Shown: positions 34,555-47,300 of the stretch, piece after piece | Layout: each line of letters begins with the position of its first letter | How positions within the stretch are numbered: position 1 is the stretch's first letter | Assembly (NCBI GenBank): GCA_019454045.1 | Contig: SKCR01032772.1 | Coordinates: 1,248,501-1,312,500 of the forward strand | Direction of reading: 5' to 3' | Source of the DNA: Zanthoxylum bungeanum | Taxonomy: Eukaryota; Streptophyta; Magnoliopsida; Sapindales; Rutaceae | DNA: 64,000 nt | Made by a program: the position numbers and the translations under genes | The notes under the pieces: model-generated | Databases searched by the model: none | Told to the model about the DNA's origin: nothing | What the model saw: the letters and a program-made list of their open reading frames with translations, nothing else

Positions 34555-35868
34555 GTATATCGAATGGAAACCCATACATAAATTATGTAGCCGAATCCGA
34601 ATGGACGGTAGTGCGGTCTGTACTTGGGATACAACTCCACGTACCGCTTGGGGAAGCATTCCCACGTGTGTTTATTGCATTATGGATGCCACTTTCGTCA
34701 TTTAGTTCGAACACATTCCCGAACGCTACTCGAACGTATGTATTCTGCCTCGCCCCCGTTCGAACGCGTTTCCGAACGCTACACGAACGCGGGCATTCTG
34801 GACAGGTTCCTTTATCATGTCTTAGGATTTTTTGTGTTTATTGTTCCGTTATTTATTTTCTATGTGTTGTTTCTTTATTTATGTATTGTTAATCTAATGT
34901 GCATGGGCTAATTAGGGTGGATTAAAGGTCCTTTATTCGAGGGAAATGCCTAAAGGCTACCTTTACCACGATGTTTTGCCGCGCCGGACGAGGTACACTC
35001 GATTGAATGTGAAATGTGTTCAATCGGGCATACAAGGTCCCATATTATTTATTTGTTTATTCATGCATTGATAATTTAATGCGCATGGGCTAACTTGGGT
35101 GGATTAAAGGTCCTCTATTCGAGGGAAATGCCTAAAAGCTACATTTACCACGATGTTTTACCGCGCCGGACGAAGTACACTCGATTGGATGTGAAATGTG
35201 TTCAATCGGGCATACAAGGTCCCATATTATTTATTTGTTTATTCATGCATTGATGATTTAGTGCGTATGAGTTAATGATATTGGATTAAAGGTCCTCTAT
35301 TTGAGGGAAACGCCCAAAGGCTACATTTACCATAGTTTTGTCGCGCCCTTCTTATGTCGATATGTCATTTACCCCTTTTTGGTAGTTATGTTTTCATTCT
35401 TCACTTTACATTCTTGTTGCGTTAGTGCTTAAGTGTTACCTTTTGCGGTATATCGGATGGAAAGCCAGACATAAATTCTGTAGCCGAATCCGAATGGACG
35501 GTAGTGCGGTCTGTACTTGGGATACAACTCAACGTACTGCTTGAGAAGCATTCGCGCATGTGTTCGTGTCTTTTTTTTTAGATACCACTTTGGTAATCTC
35601 GTTCGAACGCATTTCCGAATGCCGCACGAACGTATGCATTCTGCCACAGTCCGTTCGAACGTGTTTCAGGACGCTACTCGAACGCGCACGTATTCTGTTT
35701 TATCATGCATCAGGTCTTACCCCGTTCGAATGCCTTTCCGAACGCTATACGAACGCAAACATTCAGACTCCATTTTATTTCTCCGGTTTAGTCCCCCGCG
35801 GGCTACTCCGTACTCCCGACCAGGCCGCGAGCCCGAACAGCGTCGTCCATTTATGTACCTCGTCTACA

Positions 35869-37239
35869 GCCCCGAAATAATATCTTGTTATGTTTTGTTT
35901 TTTACTTTAGTTGACCTTGTCTAAAGTTGATTTAACCTAAGGTATTATTGGAGTTAGATAATGATTTGGTGTCTTCATTCACTCACTACCTTTTTATAGC
36001 CAAAAGGAAAATATGTAAAGACATCTATATAATCATCTAAAGTGATGGACTAATTGGATGATCTGTTGTTTATTCCTGTCACCAAGGCGATAAGAGCTTA
36101 AGAGGCCAGGGTATTTAAGAGAGTTCGCTCCACCCTCCCTCTGGGGAATTTTCAATAGAGAAATCCATTTGACAGTTATTCATGTATCGTGAAGTCATTT
36201 TCGCTCGAAGCGGCGGATCGTTATATGGTACCATCACTCGTTGGCACGTACCTTAAGGTATAAAAAAGATGCGTCAACTTGGTCGCTCGAACCCTTGAGT
36301 GGGGAGACCTAGTTGTGGACAATCCTTCTCCGGCGGGAACCTTTATCTATACTTCTATAAACCCGCATGTGAACCATAGTTGTATGACCTATAGAAGCCA
36401 CCATTTTATGCTTGTAATTGGGACCATCATCATTTGGATTCAGTTGGACTTCTTGTCATGAGATGTGAACTTGTTGGGCCATTTAAACTGGGACGGGTTT
36501 GTGTCTTATGACGATTGGGCTGAAAGCTTCTAAAATGCTGATGGGCCACTTTGTGTTTGGGCCCCCTATCATTTGAAGTTGTTTAGCCACGTTATCGAAA
36601 AAGTGTAAACATGTTGGGCCTTTTTAACCTAGGACAAGTTTACATCTCGCAATAATATGATTGTATGCTTTGAAATGATAATGGGCCAACTTGTATGAAA
36701 ACTTTGATGGGTTTAGAAAGTCCAAACGTGATCCAAATATGCTAGGAGCATGAGTTCGATATCTACACTGGCTTTCATCCAGAAAGGATACGCCTTGTTA
36801 CGGCATATTTGTATACTTTTGGACGCTTCTAAGTTCATCCCCATGACCACGGTTACCGAAAGCCCAATTCGTCGTTTCTAGACAATGGCGTGATCCCATA
36901 ATCGGCTTAGTCCATGTTGTAAATGGGCGGTCTTTGTCTTTTACCGATGGAAATGGACAAAAGCAACCAATGTTCACCCTGTAGCATAGGAGAGAGCGAT
37001 TTTTTGTACCTTGCATCGGTACATAGAATAAACCATATCTAGAACCAAAAATAGGCATACCACGAGTGCGGGAGAAATAAGGTCGGGATGATATATTCTG
37101 TTTGATTACCTCACACGTTTTATAAATTTCATGCATCGCACACATACATGTAACATGCTAATTCGTAGTTTTAAAAGCCGCCATAGATTTCTGTTGGGTT
37201 AGAGAGGAAGGGAGACTCGTCGAAAGACCGTTAACGAAC
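35869..37239 (+). other. OE 5' leader (PBS deleted)
   Basis: Non-coding and homologous to the TE1 leader (16989-18132) and the IE leader (about 41890-43260). Modules with TTAAACTGGGACGGG lie at 36440-36740. A 115-codon ORF on the opposite strand (36798-37145) has a counterpart in IE but with shifted frames, so I do not call it a gene. Confidence 0.65.
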
Positions 37240-37678
37240 ATGAGTGAGTCAGATAACGAGGGTTCTCGCATGGATCAGTTGGAGACTAATCTCACTAAGA
37301 TTACCGAGCAGTTTCAATCTTGGACCGCCGTTGTGGCCAGTTTGACCATACCTCATATAGTCAATAATAGAAAGTTCTGCAATCGGAATAGAAAGACCAT
37401 TATGGGACCTTCGGGGACCAAGACCACTCTTTCTGAGGTCGCCCTATCAAGAACAGACAATTCTCCAATTTTGGTAGACATTTGTCAGAGGTGTTTGAAG
37501 AGCTGAAAAGGCAATGACTCCTAAGTCCCTTAGAACCTAAACCACTTCCAAACTTTGTTCCACGCTACCTTGACCTAAACCTATACTGTTACCTCCACCA
37601 GCAAAAACGCCACAAAACTGACAAATGCACCCGCCTTAGGCATGAGATCCAGAACCTCATCGACTCCCATAAAATACT
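37240..37678 (+). pseudogene. OE gag, first part
   Basis: It starts ATG 37240 (MSESDNEGSRMDQLE, then TNLTKITEQFQSW), matching the TE1 gag N-terminus. The ORF ends at 37503, and the remaining ~170 bp is degenerate gag up to the IE insertion, including a shifted-frame trace of the segment before IPDPEKEQP. Compared with TE1, most of the capsid region has been deleted. Confidence 0.8.
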
Positions 37679-40033
37679 TGCAGACGAGGTACATAAGTGG
37701 ACTATGCTGTCCCGGACTCGCGGCCCGGTCGGGAGTATGAAGTAACCCGCGGGGGACTAAACCGGAGAAATAAAATGGAGTCGCCACCCAGTGTGAAATG
37801 AGAAATGATTTAAGGCCGCACTCACCCCTCGCAAGAGAAGACCTCAAACCGTTGGGTTCAGAATGGTCCCTTAATTATGCCAATTGTAATGAAAAGATTT
37901 ATGCAATAGTATAACCAAGTCTTATGCAACACATGCAAGATAATGTAATCAACACACAAGTTTGCACACCCATAAACGTAAATAAATACAAAAGAAGACA
38001 AATGTGTAATTCCATAGACATATTAGACAAAGAAGTGTGTAAGATGTGAATAGAGAATAACAGTAAATGCAGTAATAAAAAAACGGATAATTAATTATGT
38101 AATGCAAAAGAAGTGACCAAATAAGCAAACATGCATGAAATGTGATGAAAAGAAATATGTTCAATGTACATGCGCTCGTGTAGCGTTCGAAAACGCGTTC
38201 GAATGGTAAACAGATTGCATGCGTTTGTGTAGCATTTGTAAACGCGTTCGAACGAAAATGAGACAAAATGTGTAAGTTCGTATAGCGTTCGTAAACGCGT
38301 TCAAACGACAAACAGAATGCATGCGTTCGTGTAGCGTCCGGAGACGCGTTCGAACGAGATTACCAACGTGGTATCTAAAATGACACGGAAACATGTATGA
38401 ATGTTGCTCAAGCGGTACGTGGAGTTGTATCCCAAGTATAGATCGCACTACCATCCATTCGGATTCGGCTACGGAATTTACGTCTGGGTTTCCATCCGAT
38501 ATACCGAAAGGGATAACACTCAATCGTCAACCCAACACAAATGAAACCATACGTAAAACACTACGATGCATGTGAATAATCGACTAAGAATAACCGAAAA
38601 GATAAATAATAAAAAAGGGGGGGCCCTCAGGTTTTACCTTTAAGATGCTCCTCGGAAGTGCGTTACGTCGTCGCCGGAAGGGTTAATGCTCCGTAACTTT
38701 TCTGGTTTTCTGGTTCAAGATTTTCCTTTGCTGTTCTGTTGTTTTCACTACTGTTTTCTCGGTTTTCTTCACTGTTTTTGCTGTTTTTTTACTGCAGTCT
38801 TGCTCGTCGTATTTGTTCACTGTTTGAGGGTGATATTTGGACTGTTTTGGGTATTTTTGGGACTATTTTTGGGCTTTTTTTTTGTGCAGGTTTTTGGACT
38901 GTTTAAGGGCTGGTTTTTTTTATGCAATTTCACTGCTGTTTTGGGGATTGTTTTCGGGGTATTTGGGGCTGCTGTTTAGGTCATTTGTCTGGTTCTTTTG
39001 CGTCTTCTTGCCGGTTCACGGTCAATGGTTACTTGTCGGTTGGGTGGGGGTTTATTTTGGCAGTGTGTGCGAGTGGCTCCGGCGTGAGGTGTGTGAGTGG
39101 GTTTTGTCGGTGGAGGTGTAACTTGTGTATGTTAAAGAGATAGGAGAGGCCGAGGGTTTTTTTAACGTGTAAACTGTGTTGTTTTTTTTTTCCAGGGACT
39201 TGTGGCTTGTTGCTTATTGAAGTTGCAGTGTGTGATGAGTGAGAGAGGCCGAAAGCTTTAGGGTTTATTTTTGTTTGAGTGAGGGCTGCCGAGTGGGGTA
39301 GAAAGAGAGGGTGTGTAGGGTTTGTTTAGGGTAAGAGAGAGATATGATATGAGTGTGGTGACTTTGTTGGTTTTTTTGTCTTCATGCGTGGCTGTTTTTG
39401 TTCCTTATTTATATGGTGGGCAGTTTTGTTAGAGAGAGACTAGGGTTTTTTTATTTTGCTTTTGTGAAAATGCCGAGAGCAGTTGAAAGAGGGAGGAAGA
39501 GAGTGATGAGTTTTTGAGGGGCCAATGAAGCAGTCCAGGGTTTGAAAATCTGGTTTCTTTTATAATGGTCATCACAGGGTTAGGGTTGTGCATGGATTTT
39601 GAAAAGAAAACAATCAAGTAATTATGTGTGTGTTTAATTTAATTATTTAAGGAAAAAATATTTATATTTTTGGTGGGGGAATTTCTTTAATTTGGGAGGT
39701 GATTTATTTAATTTAGGAAGGGGATTTGTTTTGATTGGATTTGATTTAATTTAATTTGGGACATGTGTTTTAAATATTTTAATTATTTTTGGATTGGGCT
39801 TAGGCGAAATGGGCTTTGGATGGGTGCGAGGGTTATGGGCCGAGGCTTAATATTTTAAAACAGAGATTAATCGGGCGAACTCGAGGCCAATTAGCGAGTT
39901 AAAATTGTTGATGTATTTATTTTTAAATTTTTCCCTTCCGACGTCTGTTTCTCGTGACTTCCGCAACTTATCGGGTAGTGCCTCGATACGAGGCTCATCA
40001 TTGGGCTTTCATGCAAAAATGCAAGTGTCTACA
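37679..40033 (-). repeat. IE 3' LTR (2355 bp)
   Basis: The outer edge is TGCAGACGAGG (TG intact, third base changed) and the inner edge GTGTCTACA. The CGTTCGAACG block lies at 38165-38365, the donor-like AAAG|GTAAAAC at 38637 and a minus-strand TATA-like CATATAAATAAGG near 39403-39417. It lacks the 190-bp modules that the other IE LTR keeps. Confidence 0.85.
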
Positions 40034-40048
40034 GTCGCCCCCACTTTG
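40034..40048 (-). other. IE polypurine tract
   Basis: The minus-strand AAAGTGGGGGCGAC abuts the 3' LTR, identical to TE1 and OE. Confidence 0.8.
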
Positions 40049-40159
40049 ATGGGACTTGTGCAGTGTGTGACAGTGACAATCCTATCAAAGTTATGCATGC
40101 ATTTTTACTTACCTGGTTGTCAGCTGTCGTACTTACCTACTACTTTGCGAGATGTTTCG

Positions 40160-40680
40160 AACTGAGTTGATGTAAGATGATGGTTCATTTCCGAACCGTT
40201 ACTGATGTGAGATGATGGTTCATTTCTGAACCGTTACTGAGTTGAGATTGTGGTCCATTTCTGAACCGTTACTTGATAGGTGGTTCATTTTCGAACCGTT
40301 ACTGATGTGAGGTGGTGGTCCATTTCCGAACCGTTACTGATAGGTGGTTCATTTTCGAACTGTTACTGAGTTGAGATTGTGGTCCATTTCCGTACCGTTA
40401 CTTGTTGAGATGGTGGTCCATTTCTGAACCGTTACTTGCTGAGATGGTGGTCCATTTCCGAACCGTTACTTGCTGAGATGGTGGTCTATTTCCGAACCGT
40501 TACTGAGTTGAGATTGTGGTCAATTTCCGAACCGTTACTTGCTAAGATGGTGGTCTATTTCCGAACCGTTACTGAGTTGAGATTGTGGTCCATTTCCGAA
40601 CCGTTACTTGTTGAGATGGTGGTCCATTTCCGAACCGTTACTTGCTAAGATGGTGGTCTATTTCCGAACCGTTACTGATT
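40160..40680. repeat. IE tandem array (~33-bp units)
   Basis: About 15 units of GGTGGTCCATTTCCGAACCG then TTACT. Read on the element strand they carry TAACGGTTCGGAAATGGACC, the same core as the OE array (TAACGGTTCGGGAATGGACC). ORFs through it (40436-40985) are artefacts. Confidence 0.9.
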
Positions 40681-43260
40681 TGCTCGTATTTGCCGCTTTT
40701 TCCTTTTCTTACTTTAAAAAACCTGCGAATACAAAACAAAAATTACGTGTATGTGAGGTGTGTGCATGTATGCATGGATGTATTTCCTATTCCGATGGGT
40801 TAGGCCTTCCTTGTGCTCTTTGGTGCCCTTTACATATGAAAGTCTTTGGTCGTCCCATGGGCCTGCTTATAGTTTCCTCCTGCCAATTCTACTCTGGTGA
40901 TTGCTCAGTTCTCTTTGATCTCATGACTCAAGATTCCATTATGTCCCTTATTCGCGAGGTGGTAGACTGGTCGCCCCCAACCTAGTTTAGGTTTCTATTC
41001 TCTACTAGGTATGCTATGTGGTGTGGCATCCCGTATCAACATATCCCATTACAGGATACGAAATAGTCCCAATAGTTATACATATCATTGTCCTCAAGGA
41101 ATGATCAGTAATGAGACCAGAGAACCTTCAAAACACTCGATGCAACTCAAATCCAAGTCTTTGAATAAATTATCTAAGCCATACTCAAAGTGTGTGTGCA
41201 AAAGTTCTTTTACAGCTTGATTCCTAGGTAAGCCAACTCAATGATGTCGTTTCAAAATTGGGATCGATAAGTCAAACCAACCTAGATGTCTCAATTATGT
41301 TCTGCAATTACTTTTATGTGCTCAACGTGGTAAGATTTTCTTTTTCTTTTTCTTTTGTCTCTTTTTCTTTTTTTTTTCAACACACCTACCCTTTAAGGTA
41401 GTATTTCTCCTCACGGTGGTCCTAATACTCGCCCATGGGTAGCTTCACGCTTATCGGTTATAGGTGGTACAATTATTTTCTTTAGAGTCTTTTCTTTTTA
41501 ATTTCAACCATACCACACATCATAACACAAGCAAATCAAGATAGACATCTAAGCAGACGGTCATTCACCGACCTACAATTTCTTCAACTAGTCACATTGC
41601 CAACTACTAAGGTTTTCACTATTAAGAACCTATAAATAAGTGCTTACGAGTCTAACATAGATCAATTACTCAAAGCATCAGATAATGGTACGTCAAGAGT
41701 TTATCGTTACTAAGATTTCATCTCAAAGCAAACATTTGCATCATTGGACTTATGCCTAACTATTAAGGACTATGAACACACAAATTTTTTTCTTCTTCTT
41801 TTTTTTTCTTCTTTTTTTTGCACCATGGTCTTTCTATCCTTGCCGTAAGGTTTATGTTCCTCGGTTTCCTTTTCCCCGATATCCATGTTTGCTAACTCTT
41901 CTTAACAAGTCTTCATTTACCCCTAACCCAACGGATATCTATGATGCCTTTTAAGATACAAGGGTTAACATGATGCGTGTATGCATGAGATGCATTAGAT
42001 GGCAGTGGTTATCAAAACAACATATATTCTTCCAACCTTATATCTCCCACACTCGTGGTAAGTCCATTTATGTCCTAGGTATGGCTTATTTTATGTACCA
42101 ATGTGGGGTACACAAAATCGTTCTCTCCTATGCTACGGGGGTGAACCTTGGCTACCTCAGTCCCTTTCCATCAGTAAAAGACAAAGACCGCCCAATTACA
42201 ACATGGACTAAGCCTATTATGGGGTCATGCCATTGTCTAGAAACGACGAGTTCGGCTTTCAGCAACCGTGGTCATGGGGGTGAACTTGGAAGCATCCAAA
42301 AGTATATAAATATGTCATAATAAGGCGTATCCTTTCTGGATGAAAGCCAGTGCGGATATCAGACTCATGCTTCTGGCATACTTGGATCATGTTTGAATTT
42401 TCTAAGCCCATCAAGGTTTTCATACAAGTTGGCCCATTATCATTTTAAAGCATTCAATCATATTATGGCGAGGTGTAAACTTGTCCCAGTTGAAAAAGGC
42501 CCAACAGGTTTACACTTTTGTAATAACGTGGCTAAACAACCTCAAATTATCGGGGGCCTAAACATAAATTGGCCCATCAGTATTTTAGAAGCTTTTGGCC
42601 CAATTGTCGTAAGACACAAACTCGTCCTAGTTTAAATGGCCCAACAAGTTCACATCTCATGACAAGAAGTCCAACTAAATCCAAATGATGATGATCCCAA
42701 ACACAAGCATAAGAGGGTGGCTTCTATAGGTCATACAACTATGGTTCACATGCGGGTTTATAAGAGTATAGATAAAGGCTCCTGACGGCGAAGGATTGCC
42801 CATAACTAGGTCTCCCCACTCAAGGGTTCGAGCGACCAAGTGAGCGCACCTTTTTTATACCCTAAGGTACGTGCCAACCAGTGATGATACCATATAACGA
42901 TCCGTCGCTTCGAACGAAAACGACTTCACGATACATGAATAACTGTCAAATGGATTTCTCTATTGAAAATTCCCCAGATGGAGGGTGGAGCAAACTCTCT
43001 TAAATACCCTGGCCTCTTAGGCTCTTATCGCCTTGGTGACAGGAATAAACAACAGATCATCCAAATTAGTCCATCACTTTAGATGATTATCTAGATGTCT
43101 TCACAGCTTTTCTTTTTGGCTATAAAAAGGTAGTGAGTGAAGGAAGACATCAAATCATTATTTAACTCCAATATTACCTTAGGTTAATCAATTCTAGACA
43201 ATGTTAACTAAAGCGCAAATCACAAACATTACAAGACATTATTTCGGGGCCGATTCCCTA
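40681..43260 (-). other. IE non-coding body and leader
   Basis: 40700-41760 is the reverse-complement counterpart of OE 45930-47040. 41890-43260 corresponds to the leader of TE1 and OE. Gag is missing between them. Short ORFs here (such as 41970-42320) have no family features. Confidence 0.7.
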
Positions 43261-43278
43261 TCCCTTGTGGAGTCGCCA
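43261..43278 (-). other. IE primer-binding site (tRNA-Arg type)
   Basis: The minus-strand TGGCGACTCCACAAGGGA lies 3 nt from the 5' LTR. The first ~12 nt fit a tRNA-Arg 3' end with one mismatch; the rest has diverged. Confidence 0.7.
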
Positions 43279-43281
43279 GAC

Positions 43282-45633
43282 TGTAAACGAGGTATAAAAA
43301 TGGACGACGCTGTCCCGGGCTCGCGGCCCGATCGGGAGTACGAAGTAACCCGCAGGGGACTAAATCGGAGAAATAAAATGAAGTCGCCATCCAGTGTGAA
43401 CTGGGAAATGATTTAAGGTCGCACTCACCCCTCGCAAGGGAAGACCTCAAACCATTGGGTTCGAAATGGTCTCTTACTTATCCCAATTGTAATGAAAAGA
43501 TTTATGCAATAGTATAACCAAGTCTTATGCAACACATGCAAGATAATGTAATCAACACACAAGTTTGCACACCCATAAACGTAAATAAATACAAAATAAG
43601 ACAAATGTGTAATTCCATAGACATATTAGACAAAGAAGTGCGTAAGATATGAATAGATAATAACTGTAAAGGCAGTAAGTAAAAAAAACGGATAATTAAA
43701 TATATAATGCAAAAGAAGTGACCAAAGAAGCAAACATGCATGAAATGTGATGAAAAGAAATTTGTTCACTGTACGTGCGTTCATGTAGCGTTCGAAAACG
43801 CGTTCAACGGTAAACAGATTGTATGCGTTCGTGTAGCGTTTGTAAACACGTTCGAATGAAAATGTGACAGAATGTGTATGTTCGTATAGCGTTCGTAAAC
43901 GCGTTCGAACGACAAACAGAATGCATGGAGATTATCAACGTGGTATCTAAAATGACACGGAAACATGTATGAATGTTGCTCAAGCGGTACGTGGAGTTGT
44001 ATCCCAAGTACAGACCGCACTACCGTCCATTCGGATTCGGCTACGAAATTTATGTCTGGGTTTCCATCCGATATACCGTTAGAAGCAAACACTCAAACAT
44101 AAACATGGCACGAATGCAAAAATGAAAAGATGTAAAATGACAACCAAGACAAAGACGAATAGCGCAATCAATAAGTGCGCTGCAAGACATCCTGGTAAAG
44201 GTAGCCTTTAGGCATTTCCCTCGAATCGAGGACCTTTACCCTACATGATTAGCCCATGCGCATCAAGTAGCAATACATGAATAAACAAATAAATAATATG
44301 GAACCTTGTATGCTCGATTGAACACACTTCACATTCAATCGAGTGTACTTCGTCTGGCGCGGTAAAACATCATGGTAAAGGTAGCCTTTAGGCATTTCCC
44401 TCGAATAAAGGACCGTTAATCCACCCTAGTTAGCCCATGCGCATTGGATTAACAATACATAAATAAATAAAGCTATAACAAGCAGAAAGTAAATGACATA
44501 ATAATAAAAGAGATGCGACCAAAGCCGACATCTATATGGGACTTCGTATGCCCGACTGAACATATTTCACATCCAATCGAACATACCTCGTCCGGAGCGG
44601 TAAAACATCGTGGTAAAGGTAGCCTTTAGGCATTTCCCTCGAATAGAGGACCTTTAATCCACCCTAGTTAGCCCATGCACATTGGATTAACAATACATAA
44701 ATAAAGCTTTAACTTGTGTATGTTAAAGAGATAGGAGAGGCCGATGGTTTTTTTAACGTGTAAACTGTGTTGTTTTTTTTTTGGTCAGGGACGTGTAGCT
44801 TGTTGCTTGTTGAAGTTGCAGTGTGTGATGAGTGAGAGAGTCCGAGAGCTTTAGGGTTTATTTATGTTTGAGTGAGGGCTGCCGAGTGGTGCAGAAAGAG
44901 AGGGTGTGTAGGGTTTGTTTAGGGTAAGAGAGAGAGACGATAGGAGTGTTGTGACTTTGTTGGTTTTTTTGTCTTCATGCAGGGCTGTTTTTGTCCTTGT
45001 TTACATGGTGGGCAGTTTTGTTAGAGAGAGACTAGGGTTTTTTCTTTTGCTTTTGTGAAAATGCCAAGAGCAGTTGAAATATGGAGGAAAAGAGTGATGA
45101 GTTTTTGAGGGGCCAATGAAGCAAACCATGGTTTGGAAATCCGGTTTCTTTTGATAATGGTCATCCTAGGGTTAGGGTTGTGCATGGATTTTGAAAAGGA
45201 AACAAAACAAGTAATTATGTGTGTGTTTAATTTAATTATTTAAGGAAAGAATATTTATATTTGGTGGGGGAATTTCTTTAATTTGGGAGGTGATTATTTA
45301 ATTTAGGAAATGGATTTGTTTTGATTGGATTTGATTTGATTTAATTTAATTTAATTTGTGACATGTGTTCTAAATGTTTTAATTATTTTTGGATTGGGCT
45401 TGGGCGACATGGGCTTTGGATGGGTGCGGGGGTTATGGGCCGAGGCTTAATATTTTAAAACAGAGATTAATCTGGCGAACCCGAGGCCAATTAGCGAGTT
45501 AAAATTGTTGATGTATTTATTTTTAAATTTTTCTATTCCGACGTCTGTTTCCCGCGACTTCCGTAACTAATCGGGTACTGCCTCGATACGAGGCTCATCA
45601 TTGGGCTTTCATGCAAAAATGCAAGTGTCTACA
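43282..45633 (-). repeat. IE 5' LTR (2352 bp)
   Basis: It contains the CGTTCGAACG block (43770-43930) and about three ~190-bp modules with GGTAGCCTTTAGGCATTTCC (44180-44700). The segment equivalent to 38580-39118 of the other LTR, including the splice-donor-like site, is missing. Confidence 0.85.
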
Positions 45634-45930
45634 ATACCCGACCCAGAAAAAGAACAACCCAACGCACACAAAAAACCTCCACCCACCCACATAATCAACT
45701 CTGGCCTACCCGGCAGCATTTTCCTCCAAACTCACAACCACCAAGCTTCCCGCATGGGTATATGGGACAACAGTAGTAAAGATGATGAAACATAGCAGAA
45801 AGGGGAAAGTAGATGGGAAAAAGAATTACAGCAGTTGGAGGATCTGATGTTCGAAAAAAGCAAGAAGACGGAAGAAGACAAAGTTGCAAATTATGGAGAT
45901 GTTTGTTTTCCTGATCTTATTCAATTGTGA
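45634..45930 (+). pseudogene. OE gag, second part (C-terminal)
   Basis: It resumes with IPDPEKEQPNAHKK, which continues the segment seen intact in TE1 (AHTIPDPEKEQP). It then reads MGIWDNSSKDDET, a stop at 45793-45795, and after it WEKELQQLEDLMF, a typical gypsy Gag-Pol linker. The frame ends TGA at about 45930. No protease follows. Confidence 0.78.
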
Positions 45931-47087
45931 TCCCGCATCCATTAATCATAAGACATTGATTTTGCCTACTTGTTCAAGCCTTTTCCTTAATAGTTAAGCA
46001 TCAGTCCAATGATGAAATCGTTTGCTTTAGGGAGAAATCTTAGAAACGATAAACTCTTGATGTGCTTTTATCTGATACTTTGAGTGATTGATCTATGTTA
46101 GACTCGTAAGAACTTGATCATGGTTCTTGGAAGTGAAAACCTGAGTAGTTAGCAAAGTGACTAGTTGAAGAAATTGTAGGTCGGTGAATGACCGTTCGCC
46201 TAAATGTCTATCTTGATTTGCTTGTGTTATGATGTGTGGTATGGTTGAAAATAAAAAGAAAAGTCTCTAAGGAAAATAATTAAACCACCTATAACCGATA
46301 AGCGTGAAGCTACCCATGGGCGAGTATTAGGACCACCATGAGGAGAAATGCTACCTTAAATGGTAGGTGTGTTGAAAAAAAAACATACCACATTGAGCAC
46401 AGAAAAGCAACTGCAGGGCATAATTGAGACATCTAGGTTGGTTTGATCCATCGATCCCAATTTTTTGACAAAATCATTGAGTTGGCTTACCTGGGGATGA
46501 ATCTGTAAAATGAACCTTTGCACACACACACTTTGAGTCTGGCTTAGATCATTTATCTAAAGACCTGGATTTGCGTTGCATTGAATGTTTTGAAGGTTCT
46601 CTGGTTTCAATAATGGGCATTCTTTGAGGGCAATAATATGTATGACTATGGGGATCGTTTTGTAGCCAGTAATATAGCATGTTGATATGGAGTGACAGGT
46701 CATGTAGTCCACATTGACCTAGTGCAAACAGTAGAGAGCAGAAAGATAAGCCAAGTCTGAGGGCGACCAGTCTACCACCCCGTAAATAAGGGATGTACCG
46801 AGAACTTGAGCTATGAGACAAAAAAAAAAAACTGAGCGATCACCAGAGGAGAATTGGCAGAAGAAAATTATAAGCAGACCCAGGGGGCGACCAGAGACAT
46901 TTGTAGGCAAATGGCACCAAGGAGCACAAGGAAGGCCTAACCCATCGGAATAGGAAATACATTCGTGCATACATGCATACACGTCACATACACGCAATTT
47001 TTGTTTTGTTTTTGTTCGCAGGTTTTGAAGAAAGAAAGAAAAAAGCAGCAAGGACGAGCAAGCCGAGAATGGCAACAATCTCAACGC
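45931..47087 (+). other. OE conserved non-coding block
   Basis: It is shared with IE (40700-41760, inverted). It has no ORF with family features. Near 46995-47025 it has a pyrimidine-rich run ending TTTTTGTTCGCAG|GTTTT, conserved in TE1 and IE, which resembles a splice acceptor. Confidence 0.65.
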
Positions 47088-47300
47088 TGTAACGGTTCGG
47101 GAATGAACCATCTCTCACAGTAACGGTTCGAGAATGAACCATCTCTCACAGTAACGGTTTCGGGAATGGACCACCTCGCAGTAACGGTTCGGGAATGGAC
47201 CACCTCACAGTAACAGTTCGGGAATGGACCACCTCACAGTAACGGTTCGGGAATGGACCACCTCACAGTAACGGTTCGGGAATGGACCACCACCATCACA
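47088..47300. repeat. OE tandem array 1 (~28-30-bp units)
   Basis: About seven units of CAGTAACGGTTCGGGAATGG then ACCACCTCA. Confidence 0.9.

Larger units (their letters stand above)
33329..35868 (+). repeat. OE 5' LTR (2540 bp) with hAT remnant
   Basis: It matches the 3' LTR except that 606 bp (equivalent of 48514-49119) is replaced by a hAT-derived segment (33868-34554), and other parts are shorter. A TATA box (TATAAAAAA) lies at 33740-33748. The 190-bp modules lie at 34900-35345 and the CGTTCGAACG block at about 35600-35765. Confidence 0.85.
37679..45633 (-). mobile_element. IE: gag-less, pol-less Ty3/gypsy element nested in OE gag (LARD)
   Basis: Ends are TG(C)...ACA with TSD ATACT/ATACC (37674-37678, 45634-45638; 4 of 5). 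Minus-strand order: 5' LTR (45633-43282), PBS (43278-43261), leader, non-coding body, tandem array (40680-40160), PPT (40048-40034), 3' LTR (40033-37679). The leader joins the post-gag block with no gag between them, so IE encodes no protein. It is the closest relative of OE, sharing its LTR, body and array. Confidence 0.86.

Noticed and set aside
36798..37145. Antisense ORF in the OE leader with a counterpart at 41970-42320 in IE
   Set aside because: They share SPFPSVKDKDRP-like segments, but the frames shift relative to each other in the middle and the N-termini differ, so similarity is at DNA level and not protein constraint.
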